From Gambelia wislizenii (taxonomy: Eukaryota > Chordata > Lepidosauria > Squamata > Crotaphytidae): a stretch of DNA of 64,000 nt. The DNA lies in the NCBI GenBank assembly GCA_030847615.1, contig JAUMIR010000001.1:385684687-385748686 (forward strand), in the 5' to 3' direction. Position numbers and translations under genes: made by a program. The notes under the pieces were generated by a model. That model made no database searches, was not told the origin of the DNA, and was given only the letters and a program-made list of their open reading frames with translations. Position 1 is the stretch's first letter; each line of letters starts with the position of its first letter. Shown here one piece after another: positions 21,273-32,576 of this stretch.

Positions 21273-22800
21273 GCTATAACCATACAAACAACATGCTAAG
21301 CAAAACTAGCAACAATGTAACGAGAACCCTACTTTTTTCGCTTCATGTAATTCCCTATTAGCTCAACTAACTAAATAACATTCCTAAAAATATCCTACCT
21401 TGTAGTTGCATAGACTCAAAGGGAAGAATAAAAATCTTGTAGGTACCTAATCCACAACAGAGATCCAAACGGCAGTGTTCTGTTCTGGAACTGGTTGTAG
21501 TTCCTGGCCACACCAAGACTTCATTTAGTACTAAACTGTTGGAAAAGATTACAGCATTCTCTTTTCCCCACACTCTCCTGCTATTAGCGCAAGAGGGTAA
21601 TAGGTAGGACATGTGACTTAGGCACCCCTGTTGGTCTTGTTGTATATATAAATTTGTCCCATCTCAGCTACTGTAGTTTGCATGCCTGTCTGCCTAGACT
21701 TCTTCTTGGGCATCCACATTAGTCTTCTGTTCTCTACTGATGAGTCAAGAGTCTTTCTCCTTCACCAAATTCATAACATTAGTTAGGATTTAGGCCTTTT
21801 ATGTATATGTGCATGTGTATGTGTGTGTGTATATACACTTAAGAAAAATTACTAATGGATATATATATAAATTTGCTTAAGTTGTTTAACTTGAAGTTGC
21901 ATGTCTTTTTCCCTTTTTTTTTTTTGTCACAGGAATTCAGGGCAAAGTAATTGCATTTGAGTCATGCCTCCTTAAACTCTGCTAGAGAGTTTCTGCAGAA
22001 TTTATCATCACAGAGTTTCCAAGACAGGGACACTCTAATTCCACTACATGAACAATGACAAACATTACTGCTATTGTTATAAACCACTTTATATTTATTG
22101 ATGGTAAATGGTGAGCAGATGGCATGCAGCATAGATGCATTCCAGCCCTTTTGCTGATGGGGCTCAGCATCCCCTCCCAGCCAATGGTAGAACTAGGTCC
22201 CTAAACTACTAATTCTATCCAAACTAACCCTACTGGCAATCCAATTGCCTGTGCCTGGCTATGGGGAGCCCCTGGGCTGAGCTGCATCCTTCAAGGGTGA
22301 GGCCAATGGGAGATGGACTCTCAAGGGTTGTATAATGCAGAATTTAAAAGGGGGGAACTGTTCCATTTCTGCCACCCCACCATAACTATGAGAACATAGG
22401 AGCAGGTTGCTAAAAGATAAAGCTCACTCCCCCAGTTTGTTTCTAGCCTTCATATCTTTTCCTAGCCTCAAACTGCCAGCTAAACTCACTAAACACAAAT
22501 CAACCCTTTCTGTGCCACTGGACAGCTGTTAATGTTTGGGCATGATCATAACAAGGACTCTAAAGCCCATCTGTTGGTGGCAGGGACCAACATCACTACC
22601 AGCAGGTTCCTACATTTGTTCAAAAATAAATAGCAAAGATTTGGCCTCAGCAGGGCAATCAGCAATAAACCAAAAAGAAAATGTAAACCATTAGAAACCT
22701 GTAATTACTCCAAGCAGTTTAGGAGCCAAACTACAGGGGCTGACTTATTCCAGTTCTTCATATCCAGGCAACCTATTTTGTATAATATGCAAATTACAAA
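21273..22800. other. Unassigned intronic sequence
   Basis: No gene. Contains a TG/TA-rich microsatellite near 21800-21870 and poly(T) near 21914. At 22320-22350 a TATAATGCAGAATTTAAAAG stretch resembles an LTR promoter box, but no paired LTR was seen. Confidence 0.35.
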
Positions 22801-22804
22801 CATT

Positions 22805-23800
22805 AATTGTGGGATTGTCTGTCTGGTAAACTCCACCATTTTTGTTGTTTTTCTCTGAACAGGCTCCAACTTGTCTATATCCTCAGTATTCCAGCTGAGA
22901 CTTGATCAGTGCAGAATATTATTTCGCTTGACTTGTACACTATGGTTTGATTAATGCAGGCTAAAATAGTATTTGCCTTCTTTGCAGCAGCATCACACTG
23001 CTGTGTAAAGTTCAATTTATGATCAGCAATATGCCCAAGGTCCTTCTCATATATAGTACTGCCAAGCCAAATATCCCCTATCCTATACCTGTGCATTTGG
23101 TTTTTGTGGCCTAAATGTAGAATTTTATATTTGTGAATTTCATTTTATTAATTTCACCCAATTTTATAGTTCATCAAGGTCCCTTTGAATTCTATCTTCC
23201 AATGTGTTAGCTACTACTTCCAGTTGTGTATCATCTGCAAACTTGATAAGGATTTCCTCCACCCCATCATCTAAGACATTAAACGTGGAATAGTAATAGC
23301 CCAAGGGCATAACCCTGTGGCGCTCCACTCGAGACCTCTTCCAGTTTGAAGCACAGCCATTGATGATGACTCCTTGAGCACGATTTTCTAACCAATTATG
23401 GCCCCATCTGACGGTGTTTCCATCTATTCCATATTTAATCAGTTTGCTAACCAAAATATTATGGGGGACCTTATCAAATGCTTTATTGAAATCCATATAA
23501 ATGACATCCACAGCATTCCTACCATTTACTAACATAAGATTACTTTAGTAGGATTTGTTCTTGACAAACCCGTGCTGACTCTTATTGATCACTGAATTGT
23601 CAAGATATGTGCAGATAGACTCGTCTATAAGCCATTCTAATGTTTTACCTCGTATTGAGGTCAGGCTGAGTGTCCTGTAATTCCTTGATCTTTTTTGCCC
23701 ATTTTGAAAAGAGGGACAATGCTTCCTGGTCTCCATTTCTCTGGCACCTCATCCAGTCTAAAAGATTTCTCAAAAATGATGGCAAGTAGTTCAGAAAGCA
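22805..23800 (-). mobile_element. CR1 LINE RT fragment, minus strand
   Basis: The minus strand gives AVDVIYMDFNKAFDKVPHN, then PLGYYYSTFNVLDDGVEE, FADDTQLEV and [16 protein letters not shown], which is CR1 reverse transcriptase including the FADD box. Several frameshifts are present. The 3' end and terminal octamers are lost. Confidence 0.83.
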
Positions 23801-24009
23801 ACAGTAATAAGTAAGGGTGGCTCTTTCTCTCCCACCTCAGTCAAGATTTCCCAGCTTACACCATTTAGTTAGCATTAGCTAGAGATAATGGTCAGATTCC
23901 CGTTGGGCAGTTATGAGTGCATGATCTAGACTTACACACTTGTGACTGTTTTTTACTCGTAATCTTTACATAGCCCCTGCCTTATTATATGTACTCTCTA
24001 CTTAGTTTA

Positions 24010-24344
24010 GAGGCTACATAGGGACTGAGAAAGTCCCCTGTTCTCTGTGTACTAGGAATCAGCCACTGCCATCGAGGGGGGGTCTGTTTCCCTGTCAAAT
24101 GGGAAGCAGATGGCTGATGGTCCCATTCACCCCCCCCCTTACGTAAGCAATCTCTGGTGTGAGGGGGAATTGTGACAGGGGTCCTGCTTCTGCCTGTCAC
24201 ACCAGAGATCACTTACAGGAGGGGTGGGAATATCACTCAGCTGTTTCCTTAGAGACAGGGGAACAGACTCCCACTAATAGCAGCAGCTGCTTCCTGGTAA
24301 GTAGCAACTGGGTGGGATTGGAGACAGGATTCACTGTGTAGCAC
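24010..24344. repeat. Foldback (long inverted repeat) element
   Basis: Arms at about 24010-24168 and 24188-24344 are inverse complements with gaps. The clearest pairing is near the centre (AATCTCTGGTGTGA with TCACACCAGAGAT) and at the outer ends (GGCTACATAG with CTGTGTAGC). No ORF. Likely a MITE of unknown superfamily. Confidence 0.65.
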
Positions 24345-24382
24345 CTTAACTATGATGTTTACACTTATGTAAATCCCCAACA

Positions 24383-24871
24383 CTGGGCTGCACTGGGCAG
24401 GGCATGTGTCTAGGATGGAGCTGCGCTGGGCAGGGCATGTGTCTAGGATGGAGGACCATCGCGTCACAAAAATAGTACTCTACAGTGAACTCGCCACGGG
24501 TCAGCATAAGAGGGGCGCTCCAAAAAAACGATACAAGGACTCTCTGAAACAACATCTCAGGCTTGGCCAAATTGATCACCAACAATGGTCCGCCCTGGCC
24601 TCACATCGGGAGGCATGGAGACACACTATCCACAATGCTGCAGCCTTATTTGAGAACTCACGACGAACAAGTCTTGAAGAGAAATGGCAACGCAGAAAGA
24701 ATCACAACCCAAAAACATCACCCAAGGAAACCTTCTGCTGTGCTTTCTGCAACCGGACTTGTCTATCTCGGATTGGCCTTCTTAGTCATCAGCGCACTTG
24801 CAGAAAACGTGGGATGAGTCCTTCCTGAATCTCCGCTTGCGAAGAAAAGCCAGAGAGAGAGAGAGAGAGAG
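24383..24871 (+). mobile_element. APE-type LINE 3' fragment, plus strand, with perfect TSD
   Basis: It encodes the same C-terminal region as the LINE at 5524-6695 (MEDHRVTK, GAPKKRYKDSL, CNRTCLSRIG...HQRTCRK). It begins with a 33-bp tandem duplication (24388-24420, 24421-24453) that repeats LRWAGHVSRME. The 3' end is (AG)n at 24851-24871. Perfect 12-base duplications AAATCCCCAACA flank it (24371-24382 and 24872-24883). The whole is a true 5'-truncated retrotransposition product. Confidence 0.9.
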
Positions 24872-24924
24872 AAATCCCCAACAGCATTCCAGCTGTAATT
24901 TTTTTGTTAACTCCATCCTTGGAG

Positions 24925-25461
24925 TTAAGGACTCATCCCACACTTTCTGCAAGCACGCTGATGACTGAAAAGGCAAATCTGAGATAAACAAGTCCGGTTG
25001 CAGAAAGCACAGCAGAAGGTCTCCTTGGGTGATGTTTCCGGGTTATGATTCTTTCTGCGTTGTCATTTCTCTTCAAGACTTGTTCGGCGTGAGTTCTCAA
25101 ATAAGGCTGCAGCATTGTGGATAGTGTGTCTCCATGCCTCCTGATGTGAGGCCAGGGCGAACCACTGTTGGTGATCAATTTGGCCAAGCCTGAGATGTTG
25201 TTTCAGGGAGTCCTTGTATCGCTTTTTTGGAGCGCCCCTCTTAAGCTGACCCATGGCAAGTTCACCGTAGAGTACTATTTTGGGGAGGCGATGGTCTTCC
25301 ATCCTAGAAACGTGCCCTGCCCAGCACAGCTGTCTTCTCAATGTCATGGCCTCAATGCTGGTGATCCCTGCTTGCTCAAGGACAGCAACATTCGTCACAG
25401 TCAGCCCAGTGTATATTTACGATTGTGCGTATACAGCGCTGATATACGATTAAAATATAAG
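24925..25461 (-). mobile_element. APE-type LINE 3' fragment, minus strand
   Basis: The reverse complement encodes NVAVLEQAGITSIEAM, MEDHRLPKIVLYGEL, GAPKKRYKDSLKQHL and the C-terminal zinc-finger-like segment. It is the same family as the adjacent plus-strand copy, oriented head to head with it, and reaches further 5'. It ends abruptly at GATGAGTCCTT without the AG tail and is joined to a small palindrome (about 24904-24926). Confidence 0.85.
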
Positions 25462-25465
25462 ATTT

Positions 25466-26519
25466 AAAAAAGTGAACAGAAAAGGAAGAGGTAAACTCTC
25501 TTACCCAGATGCAGTTGTTTTGGGAGTTTTGTTTTGTTTTGGATGGACTGACACTCTTGAATTTTGATTGCTTCCAACTGGCTTCTTTTCTGCATATGTT
25601 TCAGCTAGAAATTTGGTTAATGAATGGTGAATGATGGAGGGGAAGGCTGCACAGACGCTTTTGCATTGTTTATGGGACTGATAATAAGCCTAAGCCTTAT
25701 GAGGTAAGGAGTAACACATTTTTTTTCTTATACAGCACTCCTTTTTCATGACTTGGCAATAATTAGCTGTCTCTCAAATGAGTCATAAAGAATGAATGAA
25801 AAATCATATATTCAACATAACATTCTATTTGCTTTCCTGCTATCTAAAAAAAAAAAGTTGACATTTAGAAATTCAAACATAATGTTTTTATGAATGTGTC
25901 AAAGATTTGTTTTTATTTTCCTAAGTAGGAACTCAAACTATTTTTCCTACTTTTTCTTTATTATTTGGGGTAAAAGGTATAGAGACATGCAGTGGAGACT
26001 TTGTTCTACAACATACATATAATACAAGTACACCCAAGTCCACTGTCCTCCCAAGAAAGCAGGCTATGCAAATGTGAACTCTCCAGTATTAGTCCAATAC
26101 TTGTCTCTTATTTGTAAAAACCTATTAGCATGGATCAGCCTACATTTCCTGCAAGTGTTGGCAGTTTCTTGAAATCCACTGGCTAAGCATGAAATAGCAT
26201 GAGGTAGGGCCTTGAGGCAGTATAATTATCCCAGACTACCTCTAAGTAGAAAGTAGACGTATGGCATTCCCTATGTATTGCTCCTATTAAAATGATACGA
26301 GCGATGTTCTTCATTGTCAGAATATTTGAAATGCAGATACCTTGTCCTCATTCAGGTAGTAGCATGGGCTAGAAGAAATAGGGGAAAGTTGGGCTGCTTT
26401 ACTCAAGGTCTTTTCTACATTTAAAAAATGACAGAAAGGAGAGGGTAGCATCAAGATCAGTGAATTAAACTGGAGCCTTGCAATTCAATAGAACAGCAGT
26501 GGCCCCCCTGCCAATGAGA
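25466..26519. other. Unassigned intronic sequence
   Basis: No gene or recognisable repeat was found; AT-rich. Confidence 0.35.
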
Positions 26520-26660
26520 TAATGGACCCACTTGGAGTTTAGCCTGAACTTTAAAGGAACTATCCAAGATGCTGAACTTGTTCAGTGGGGGGAGTACAGT
26601 TTAACACCTTAGATATCTCCTTTAAAGTTCAGATTAAAACCTCAAGAGATGTCACCAGCC
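26520..26660. repeat. Second copy of the CTTTAAAGGAACTATCCAAG repeat
   Basis: GAACTTTAAAGGAACTATCC on the left pairs with the inverted ATATCTCCTTTAAAGTTC on the right, which makes this copy a clear foldback. See the copy at 11940-12115. Confidence 0.6.
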
Positions 26661-26683
26661 AGTGGCATTACCAGGGGCTATGG

Positions 26684-26919
26684 CAATGGTTCTCAACCTG
26701 TGGGTCCCCAGATGTTATTGGACTACAGTTCCCAGGAGCCCTCTGAGGTCTCACCTTGACAGCCAAGTGGTCCTCCCAATCATTAGTGAGGCTGTAGGAT
26801 TGAACTCACACCCTCACTAATGACTGGGAGGACCACCTGGCTGTCAAGGTGAGAGCTCAAGGGCTCCGCAGAACTGTAGTCCAACAACATCTGAGGACCC
26901 ACAGGTTGAGAAACAATGG
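26684..26919. mobile_element. hAT-type foldback MITE with about 107-bp arms
   Basis: Left arm 26684-26791 and right arm 26811-26919 are inverse complements at roughly 90 percent by eye, with a loop of about 20 bases. The ends read GGTTCTCAACCTGTGGGTCC and the inner part contains GGACTACAGTTC, typical of reptile hAT-type MITEs. No coding capacity. Confidence 0.8.
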
Positions 26920-26999
26920 GCTATTGGGTATGTGTACCAAACCAGATGAAATCATCATGGGGGGGACACCAAAATGACTGTCTGTAAAATTTTTGTGCA

Positions 27000-28020
27000 G
27001 TGTTTCAGCAGAATTTTTTTTTATATGAAATAACCATTGTACCATGTCCAGCCATGTGAGCCTTCCTTCTTGTTCCTCTCCCACATGTAGATTTTCAGCG
27101 ACCCTCAAAGGCATGTGCAGAATTCTGTATGGTCTGGTATGGGAGGAAATCCAAGGAATTACTGCACTGGGTGACACCAACCCCAGTGATTCCACTTCCA
27201 CTAGCTGCCACTGCAGTAAAGGATGCCCAGCACATCCCTGAACATACAGAACACATTATGCAGATGTCACCATGAGGTCACCAGATCCGACATCTCCAGA
27301 AACAGTTGCAGCTGGTGCACTAGTTTCAACTGTGCAAATCCACTCATCCCCACTGCCCAATACTGGGCATCCAGGCTCAGGGTTTAATTTTGATGCGTGC
27401 TCAACCTCTGAACCAAACTTTTGAGGAATAGGATAACCTCATCAATCACAGGTTAAATCCCTATTCCCTCATCTGCCTTTCAACTGACTAGGTTCACCTG
27501 ATCTGGATTAAGCTTCAATTTGTTCACCTTTATCCCCTGCATCAGACACTTGTTTCGTTCTAAAACAGCTTCCTTGGAATTAAATGGAAAGGAAAGATAG
27601 AGTTTGGATGCTATCATTAAACATCATGAGAGACAGAACTGACCTCTAAGAGACTCTCCAAGTCAATGGTCAACGTGCCAAATAGGAATCCTCCAGCAAG
27701 ATTGATCAGAACTACCAAAAGAAAGTGCCTCCAAGTCCCATTGCAAAAGGATACCAAGGCTTGTAGTACCAAAAGCCACCAAGAGGTCAAGCAAAAACAA
27801 CAGGGACACAATCTCTCTTTCCAGTTCTCAACAACCAAAGCCGTCTGTACCCCATAATCATGCCTGAACCCAGACTGAAATGATCTAAATAATCCATCTC
27901 ATTCAGGAACTCCAGGAGCCACATGCTCTGATACCCTGCCCAAGAATGGAACACTGGAGAGTGGAGGGTAATTATACAGTATGATGGAACTCAGAAAGGC
28001 CTTTTCAGCAAACATCTATC
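27000..28020 (-). mobile_element. Old L2-clade LINE RT remnant, antisense, heavily frameshifted
   Basis: On the minus strand, scattered across frames, I read pieces of L2 reverse transcriptase order: LLEFLNEMDYLDHF, then GYRRLW / VVENWKE, the region where LLDLSAAFDT would stand, and VLSLMMFN. The pieces run over about 27600-28000. The part nearer 27000 is probably the same element's C-terminal region but is weaker. Many stops and indels. Confidence 0.5.
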
Positions 28021-29985
28021 TACTACCTCGTTTACAAAGGCTAAAGTGGTGTTCATCACTCCCATGACCCTTTCATCTATCCCCATCCTGACTGCTTATG
28101 AGCTAGGAGTGGCAAGTTTCCAACATGCATGTAGTGGCTTTCATCTCTCCAGGGATCCTGTCCACACCCTCAGACATGTATTAGGAACACAGGACAATCA
28201 GGGAGCAAACTTACATTCACTGGACCTTTGTCAACTACATCAAGCCAGAACAGATTCAAGTGATTTTGTCTGAAAAGTCCTCACCACAGGCTGTTGACTA
28301 CTCTGCCTCCACTTCTTGTGGACCACAACATAGTGGACTCTTCTTCTGTGACACTTTTGCTGAATAACTCTCTAGATGCAACGGTGGCAAAAAAGAATAA
28401 TTCCACCTCCACCATGGAGTAGAACTGTGTTCTAGCCCATGTTTGGTTGGACCTACTCTGAGTTCCCACCAGTGTTTTCTAGTCTCCATCCTATCTGCCT
28501 CATCCAAGCTAGCTCCCTAGTGGACCAGGAAGATAGAGTGGCAACCACTCCATGAGAGAGGATGGAAGAAACTGTCCTGGGCATTTCTTTCCAGAGGTCA
28601 ACCAGGGCTTCACCAGAGTCATCACCAAAGGCAACAGGAAACTCCTTAAGAGCCATTGGGAAACCATTCACATCCATTGACCTCCTGGGGTGGACCATCT
28701 TAACTGTCCTGTCCCACCCCATAGAGGCTCCAATTTCAAGCAAACCTAAACCCCAGCCAAAAGTGATCTAGCCATGACAACAGATGTGTAGAAAGTTCCT
28801 CCATGCCCAGATCACCATCATCGTGCCCAGCCCAAGTCCAGATTGTGGCTTGCAGCATGTGTGGGGCCAGATGCCACTTCAGCCATACTAGTCATAGAAT
28901 ACTTTGTATATGAACACATACCCATATAGATGTATATGTGTACTGACATTCATAGCATTTCTGGAAGCATCTCCTAAAATCACAGAGGCAAATTTCTGCT
29001 GGTTATCCATAACCCGAAAGACTTTTAAAAATTCTAAAAATGCAGGGAAATAAAAGGCCATGAATATAGTAAGTGGGTTTATATAGCCCACCAAATTCAT
29101 TAAGCCTGTAGAGAATACACTAGATGCCTCCTGTTTTAGACCATTTCGCCTTCTCAATTCTCTAGAGGACGGAAACTGTTTCAGTCAATTCCTTGTTTCT
29201 AATGCTACAGCTCTGATTAAGCTCCATTTTTACTGGGAAAATACTATAGAGTGCTGCCACCTACTGTTACACATAAAGCAAAAGAAGCCCAGCACTACAA
29301 TTAAGACTAGAACCCAAATTTCCTCCATAGTGCTTTAGTTATTAATTGATTTTATGTACATGGACTTACTCTTTTATTAGCTTAATATTCATGGGTAGAC
29401 ATTTGGAAACTTAAAACCCAGTCTGGGGTGGGGTGGGGGAGTAGTACATGTGTCTTTAGAAATTGTCAGAAAGAACCACAAGGCTAACATAAAAATCAGC
29501 ACTCTTAAAGAAAACAGCCTAACTTGAGCAAAAAATTGCCTTTGTATATCTTAATTGCACACTACAACAACTCATTTTTTGAGCCACTTTTGGCCTATGA
29601 AGCACACATTTTGCATAAAAACCTCTCTTCCAAAATCAGTTCCCAGCTGCATCCCAGAGCCTGAGTGTTTCTTGCATCCATGCCCTGTTTGTGGGTTAAC
29701 TATTGCTATCCTATTTGCCACTACAGTCACAGAATGCTAGACCTCAGATAGGCTTTTTGTCTACTCCAGTATATCTTCTTCTTATTATCTTAATGTCAAT
29801 ATCACTGCTTCTTAACATGTCGTATGAAGACTCAGGCTGCCACTGTTACTGTAGAAAAATATATACAGCCCTCATGACTAAACACTGATGACCCCTTATC
29901 CTCTATGAACGTATGTAATCCTATTTTAAAGCTGCCCAAATTAGTGGTTATCTCTACATCCTACACTAGAGTAAAAGCCTTATGA
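28021..29985. other. Unassigned sequence; 28290-28890 looks like another long repeat
   Basis: The block at 28290-28890 has a fairly open minus-strand frame (28453-28743, 96 codons, DRTVKMVHPRRSMDVNGFP and onward) and reads like part of an abundant reptile repeat. I cannot name it. No host exon is recognised. 28900-29985 is AT-rich with nothing identified. Confidence 0.35.
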
Positions 29986-29987
29986 CA

Positions 29988-30369
29988 GCCAGCATGGTGT
30001 AGTGGTTTGAACATTAGACTAGGACTCCAGGAGACCAGAGTTTGAATCTCTACCCCACCAAGGAAACCTACTGGGTGACCTTGGGTAACTCACACTCTCT
30101 CAAACCTAATCCACACTACACAAATAATCCAGTGGCAAATAATTACCATGACTCCTTCTTATTGAATCCTGGGATTTGTAGTTTTACAAGGTCTTTAGCC
30201 TTCTCTGCCAAAGAGTGCTGGTGCCTCATCAAATTACAAATCCCAAGATTTCATAGGAAGGAGTCATAGCAAATAATCTAGTTTCAAACTGCATTATTTG
30301 TGCCAAGAAAACTCTGTGATAGATTCAACCTTAGGATCATCATAACAACTTGAAGGCACACAACAACAA
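29988..30369 (+). mobile_element. SINE, Sauria-SINE type, interrupted by a MITE
   Basis: The head with GTGTAGTGGTTTGAAC and GGTGACCTTGGGTAACTCACACTCTCTCA is followed, after a foreign block (about 30103-30299), by the SINE tail from GCCAAGAAAACTCTGTGATAG to (ACA)n at 30369. The SINE therefore predates the insertion. Confidence 0.8.
30103..30299. mobile_element. Palindromic MITE inserted in the SINE
   Basis: Left GACTCCTTCTTATTGAATCC with GGGATTTGTAG and right CTACAAATCCC-type sequence with GGAAGGAGTC are inverse to each other. The outer edges AATCCACACTAC and the right TTCAAACTGCATTATT match the family at 32362-32576. Confidence 0.65.
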
Positions 30370-30599
30370 AAGCCCTATGTAGAAGTCTGTAATTTAAGTA
30401 CTCATTTATGTCTTCCTTTTGTCTAAACTGCTTTAGAAATCAGAATGCTAGTGGAGTATCCTTGAAATTCCATAGGCATGTGTATCAGCAGCTGATGGAA
30501 AGGACCATCACATTTTCCCTTTGAAAGTGTGACTATAAGGTGCTCACTTTTTACTTATTTTGTATTCATACACAAGAACAAATACCATAATTTCAAAAG

Positions 30600-30850
30600 T
30601 TCTCTCTCTGCTGCAAAAGATTACAGGGGGGGAGGGGGTTGCAAAAAAATCACTGCACTTTGGGACTTTCTTGCAAAAGAAATATTTGTGCAAAAACCAA
30701 CATTATTTAACAAAAGCCAAAATTTTGTTTTTTTAAAAAAACCTAACATTTTATACATTGTTTTCTGCACAAAAGGCTGTTATTTTTTTGCACAGATATA
30801 TTGTTTCTTGCAAAAACACATTTTTCATCTTAAAGTTCTGAAGCACACAA
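30600..30850. repeat. GCAAAAA / TTTTTGC-rich repetitive stretch
   Basis: Dense TTGCAAAA, TGCACAAAA and inverted TTTTGTGCA motifs and homopolymer runs. The 115-codon ORF over it is a by-product. It resembles the sequence at 10136-10262. A simple G run (GGGGGGAGGGGG) lies near 30628. Confidence 0.45.
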
Positions 30851-32361
30851 AAAAAGTATTCTTTACATCCTTATAAGGAGTAGAATAGAAAGTGTGATAC
30901 AAACAGGAATCCTACAGGTACATTAATCAAAGAGCAAAGATTTCTGTCCCTTACTATGCAATCCAAGTTCAGTGCTCAACTGCATATTACTACGCAAATC
31001 CATGAAACAATATGTCTTCCCTCACCCAGTCTGCCCAAGAAAAAGCAATTTCAGGAGGGGAAGATTAAGAGCATAGAAGCAGCAGACACTGTTATTTAAC
31101 CCCTTCAACACAGACTGGCCACACTGACTAAGATCCAAATGAACAACGCTCATGTAGCTTTAATGTACAGAAGAAGAAATATTGGCAAGAAAAGGTACAT
31201 GACAAGCAATCCCTGCTGAAATTTCCTGCTGCACAGCGTTTAAGGGTGCTATCCTAATTCAGCCACCATATCTCCACACCTATCACCTTTTTACTACTAT
31301 TCCTACCTTCCCAGTTCTCTTCCCCAAATATTGCAGCTTTCTAAAATTATGCCACTAGGCTGTATGCCATACTGCAATGCTGGAGGGCAATTAGGCACAT
31401 ACCTTTTTTCTCTCTGCTATTCATTCAGAATTTGGGGCAGGAAATTATAAAGGTTGTTCAATTTCTAGCAATTCTGTCCCCATAGATTCTCTGTTTGTGT
31501 CACCGATTGGTGGATGGGAGGTGAATTGAAGGAAGTCCTATTTTCAACTCATAAGAAATCAATTATGAAAATGCTGCCAGCAGCACAACTTTCCGTTGAT
31601 TGACAATGGGATGTCTCATCAGATCTTACACTGAAGCAATGGCATATTGGGAGAAAAGCAAGATATGAGATAAATAAAAGAATTTAAAGTCTGAAAATTG
31701 TCTTTATGCAAACATTAACCAAGCATGGTCAAATACCAAGAGTTAAGAGAAGCTGATATACTGTATAAATACTTGGATATCTGTCTTTTCAGATGCAGGT
31801 CAATAATTCTACACAACAAGCATATTTGACTTATGGTCTATGCAGTATCTACACATGTCCTAAAGGGCCAAGGGATGACAACAACATCAGTTCCTCTTCT
31901 CTTTTGTTAGTTATTAAAAATTAATCAAGGACTGTCTGCTTGATCATGCATTATGAAACTCATAATATTTTATATACTTTTTCATTCTGATGTTCCTGTT
32001 ATAGAAACAAAACCTGACATTTAGTCAGAAATTACTTTGCAGTAAGGTTAAGTTATATTTTACCAGAGAGATAAATGTGAATCTTGTTCCATGAATATGT
32101 GTTCATTTCACTGAGGAAATGAGTCACAAGATGAGTTCACGCAACCATATTTTCTAGAGCAGCTTTTTCAATTTACGGTGAAATCAAGCACTGTGAAAGG
32201 GGTTGACTGCAACTCCCATCATTTCCATGCAGCAAGCACATACTAGGTGGGAAATACCTGAATGGGGAAGGAGGAACTAATCACAGTGGTCTCAGTATAC
32301 CGTATTCAAACTTCCACTTTTCTAGAAATATTATGGATTGTCAAAGAACTGGACATCAGAT
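30851..32361. other. Unassigned intronic sequence
   Basis: No gene found. Near 32195-32225 a GACTGCAACTCCCATC piece recalls an hAT-type MITE end. Confidence 0.35.
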
Positions 32362-32576
32362 CAATTCACACTACAAAATTATAGCGCTATGATTCCACTT
32401 TAACTACCATGGTTCCATCCTATAGAATCCTGGGATTGGCAGTTTAGGGAAGCACATTTAGAATTCCCAATCATGGGGCTCTAGTGCCTCCCCAACCTAC
32501 AAACCCCAGGATTCCATAGGAGGCAGCCACAACAGTAAAAGGGGATAGTAGCACTATAATTCTTTAGTGTGAATTG
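32362..32576. mobile_element. Palindromic MITE with about 27-bp terminal inverted repeats
   Basis: The ends CAATTCACACTACAAAATTA and, on the minus strand, CAATTCACACTAAAGAATTA match, and the match continues through TAGYGCTA. The interior carries the family hallmarks CACTTTAACTACCATGGTTCC and GGAATCCTGGGATT (here partly as ATCCTGGGATTGG). Related copies: 30103-30299, 52685-52911 and 55812-56915 (split). Confidence 0.8.

Noticed and set aside
22320..22545. Possible LTR with TATA box and TGTTA start
   Set aside because: No second LTR, no target duplication and no internal coding sequence seen.
24904..24926. Small palindrome TTAACTCC...GGAGTTAA as a terminator or regulatory site
   Set aside because: In a vertebrate intron such a short hairpin has no known terminator role; kept only as a junction mark of the LINE fragment.
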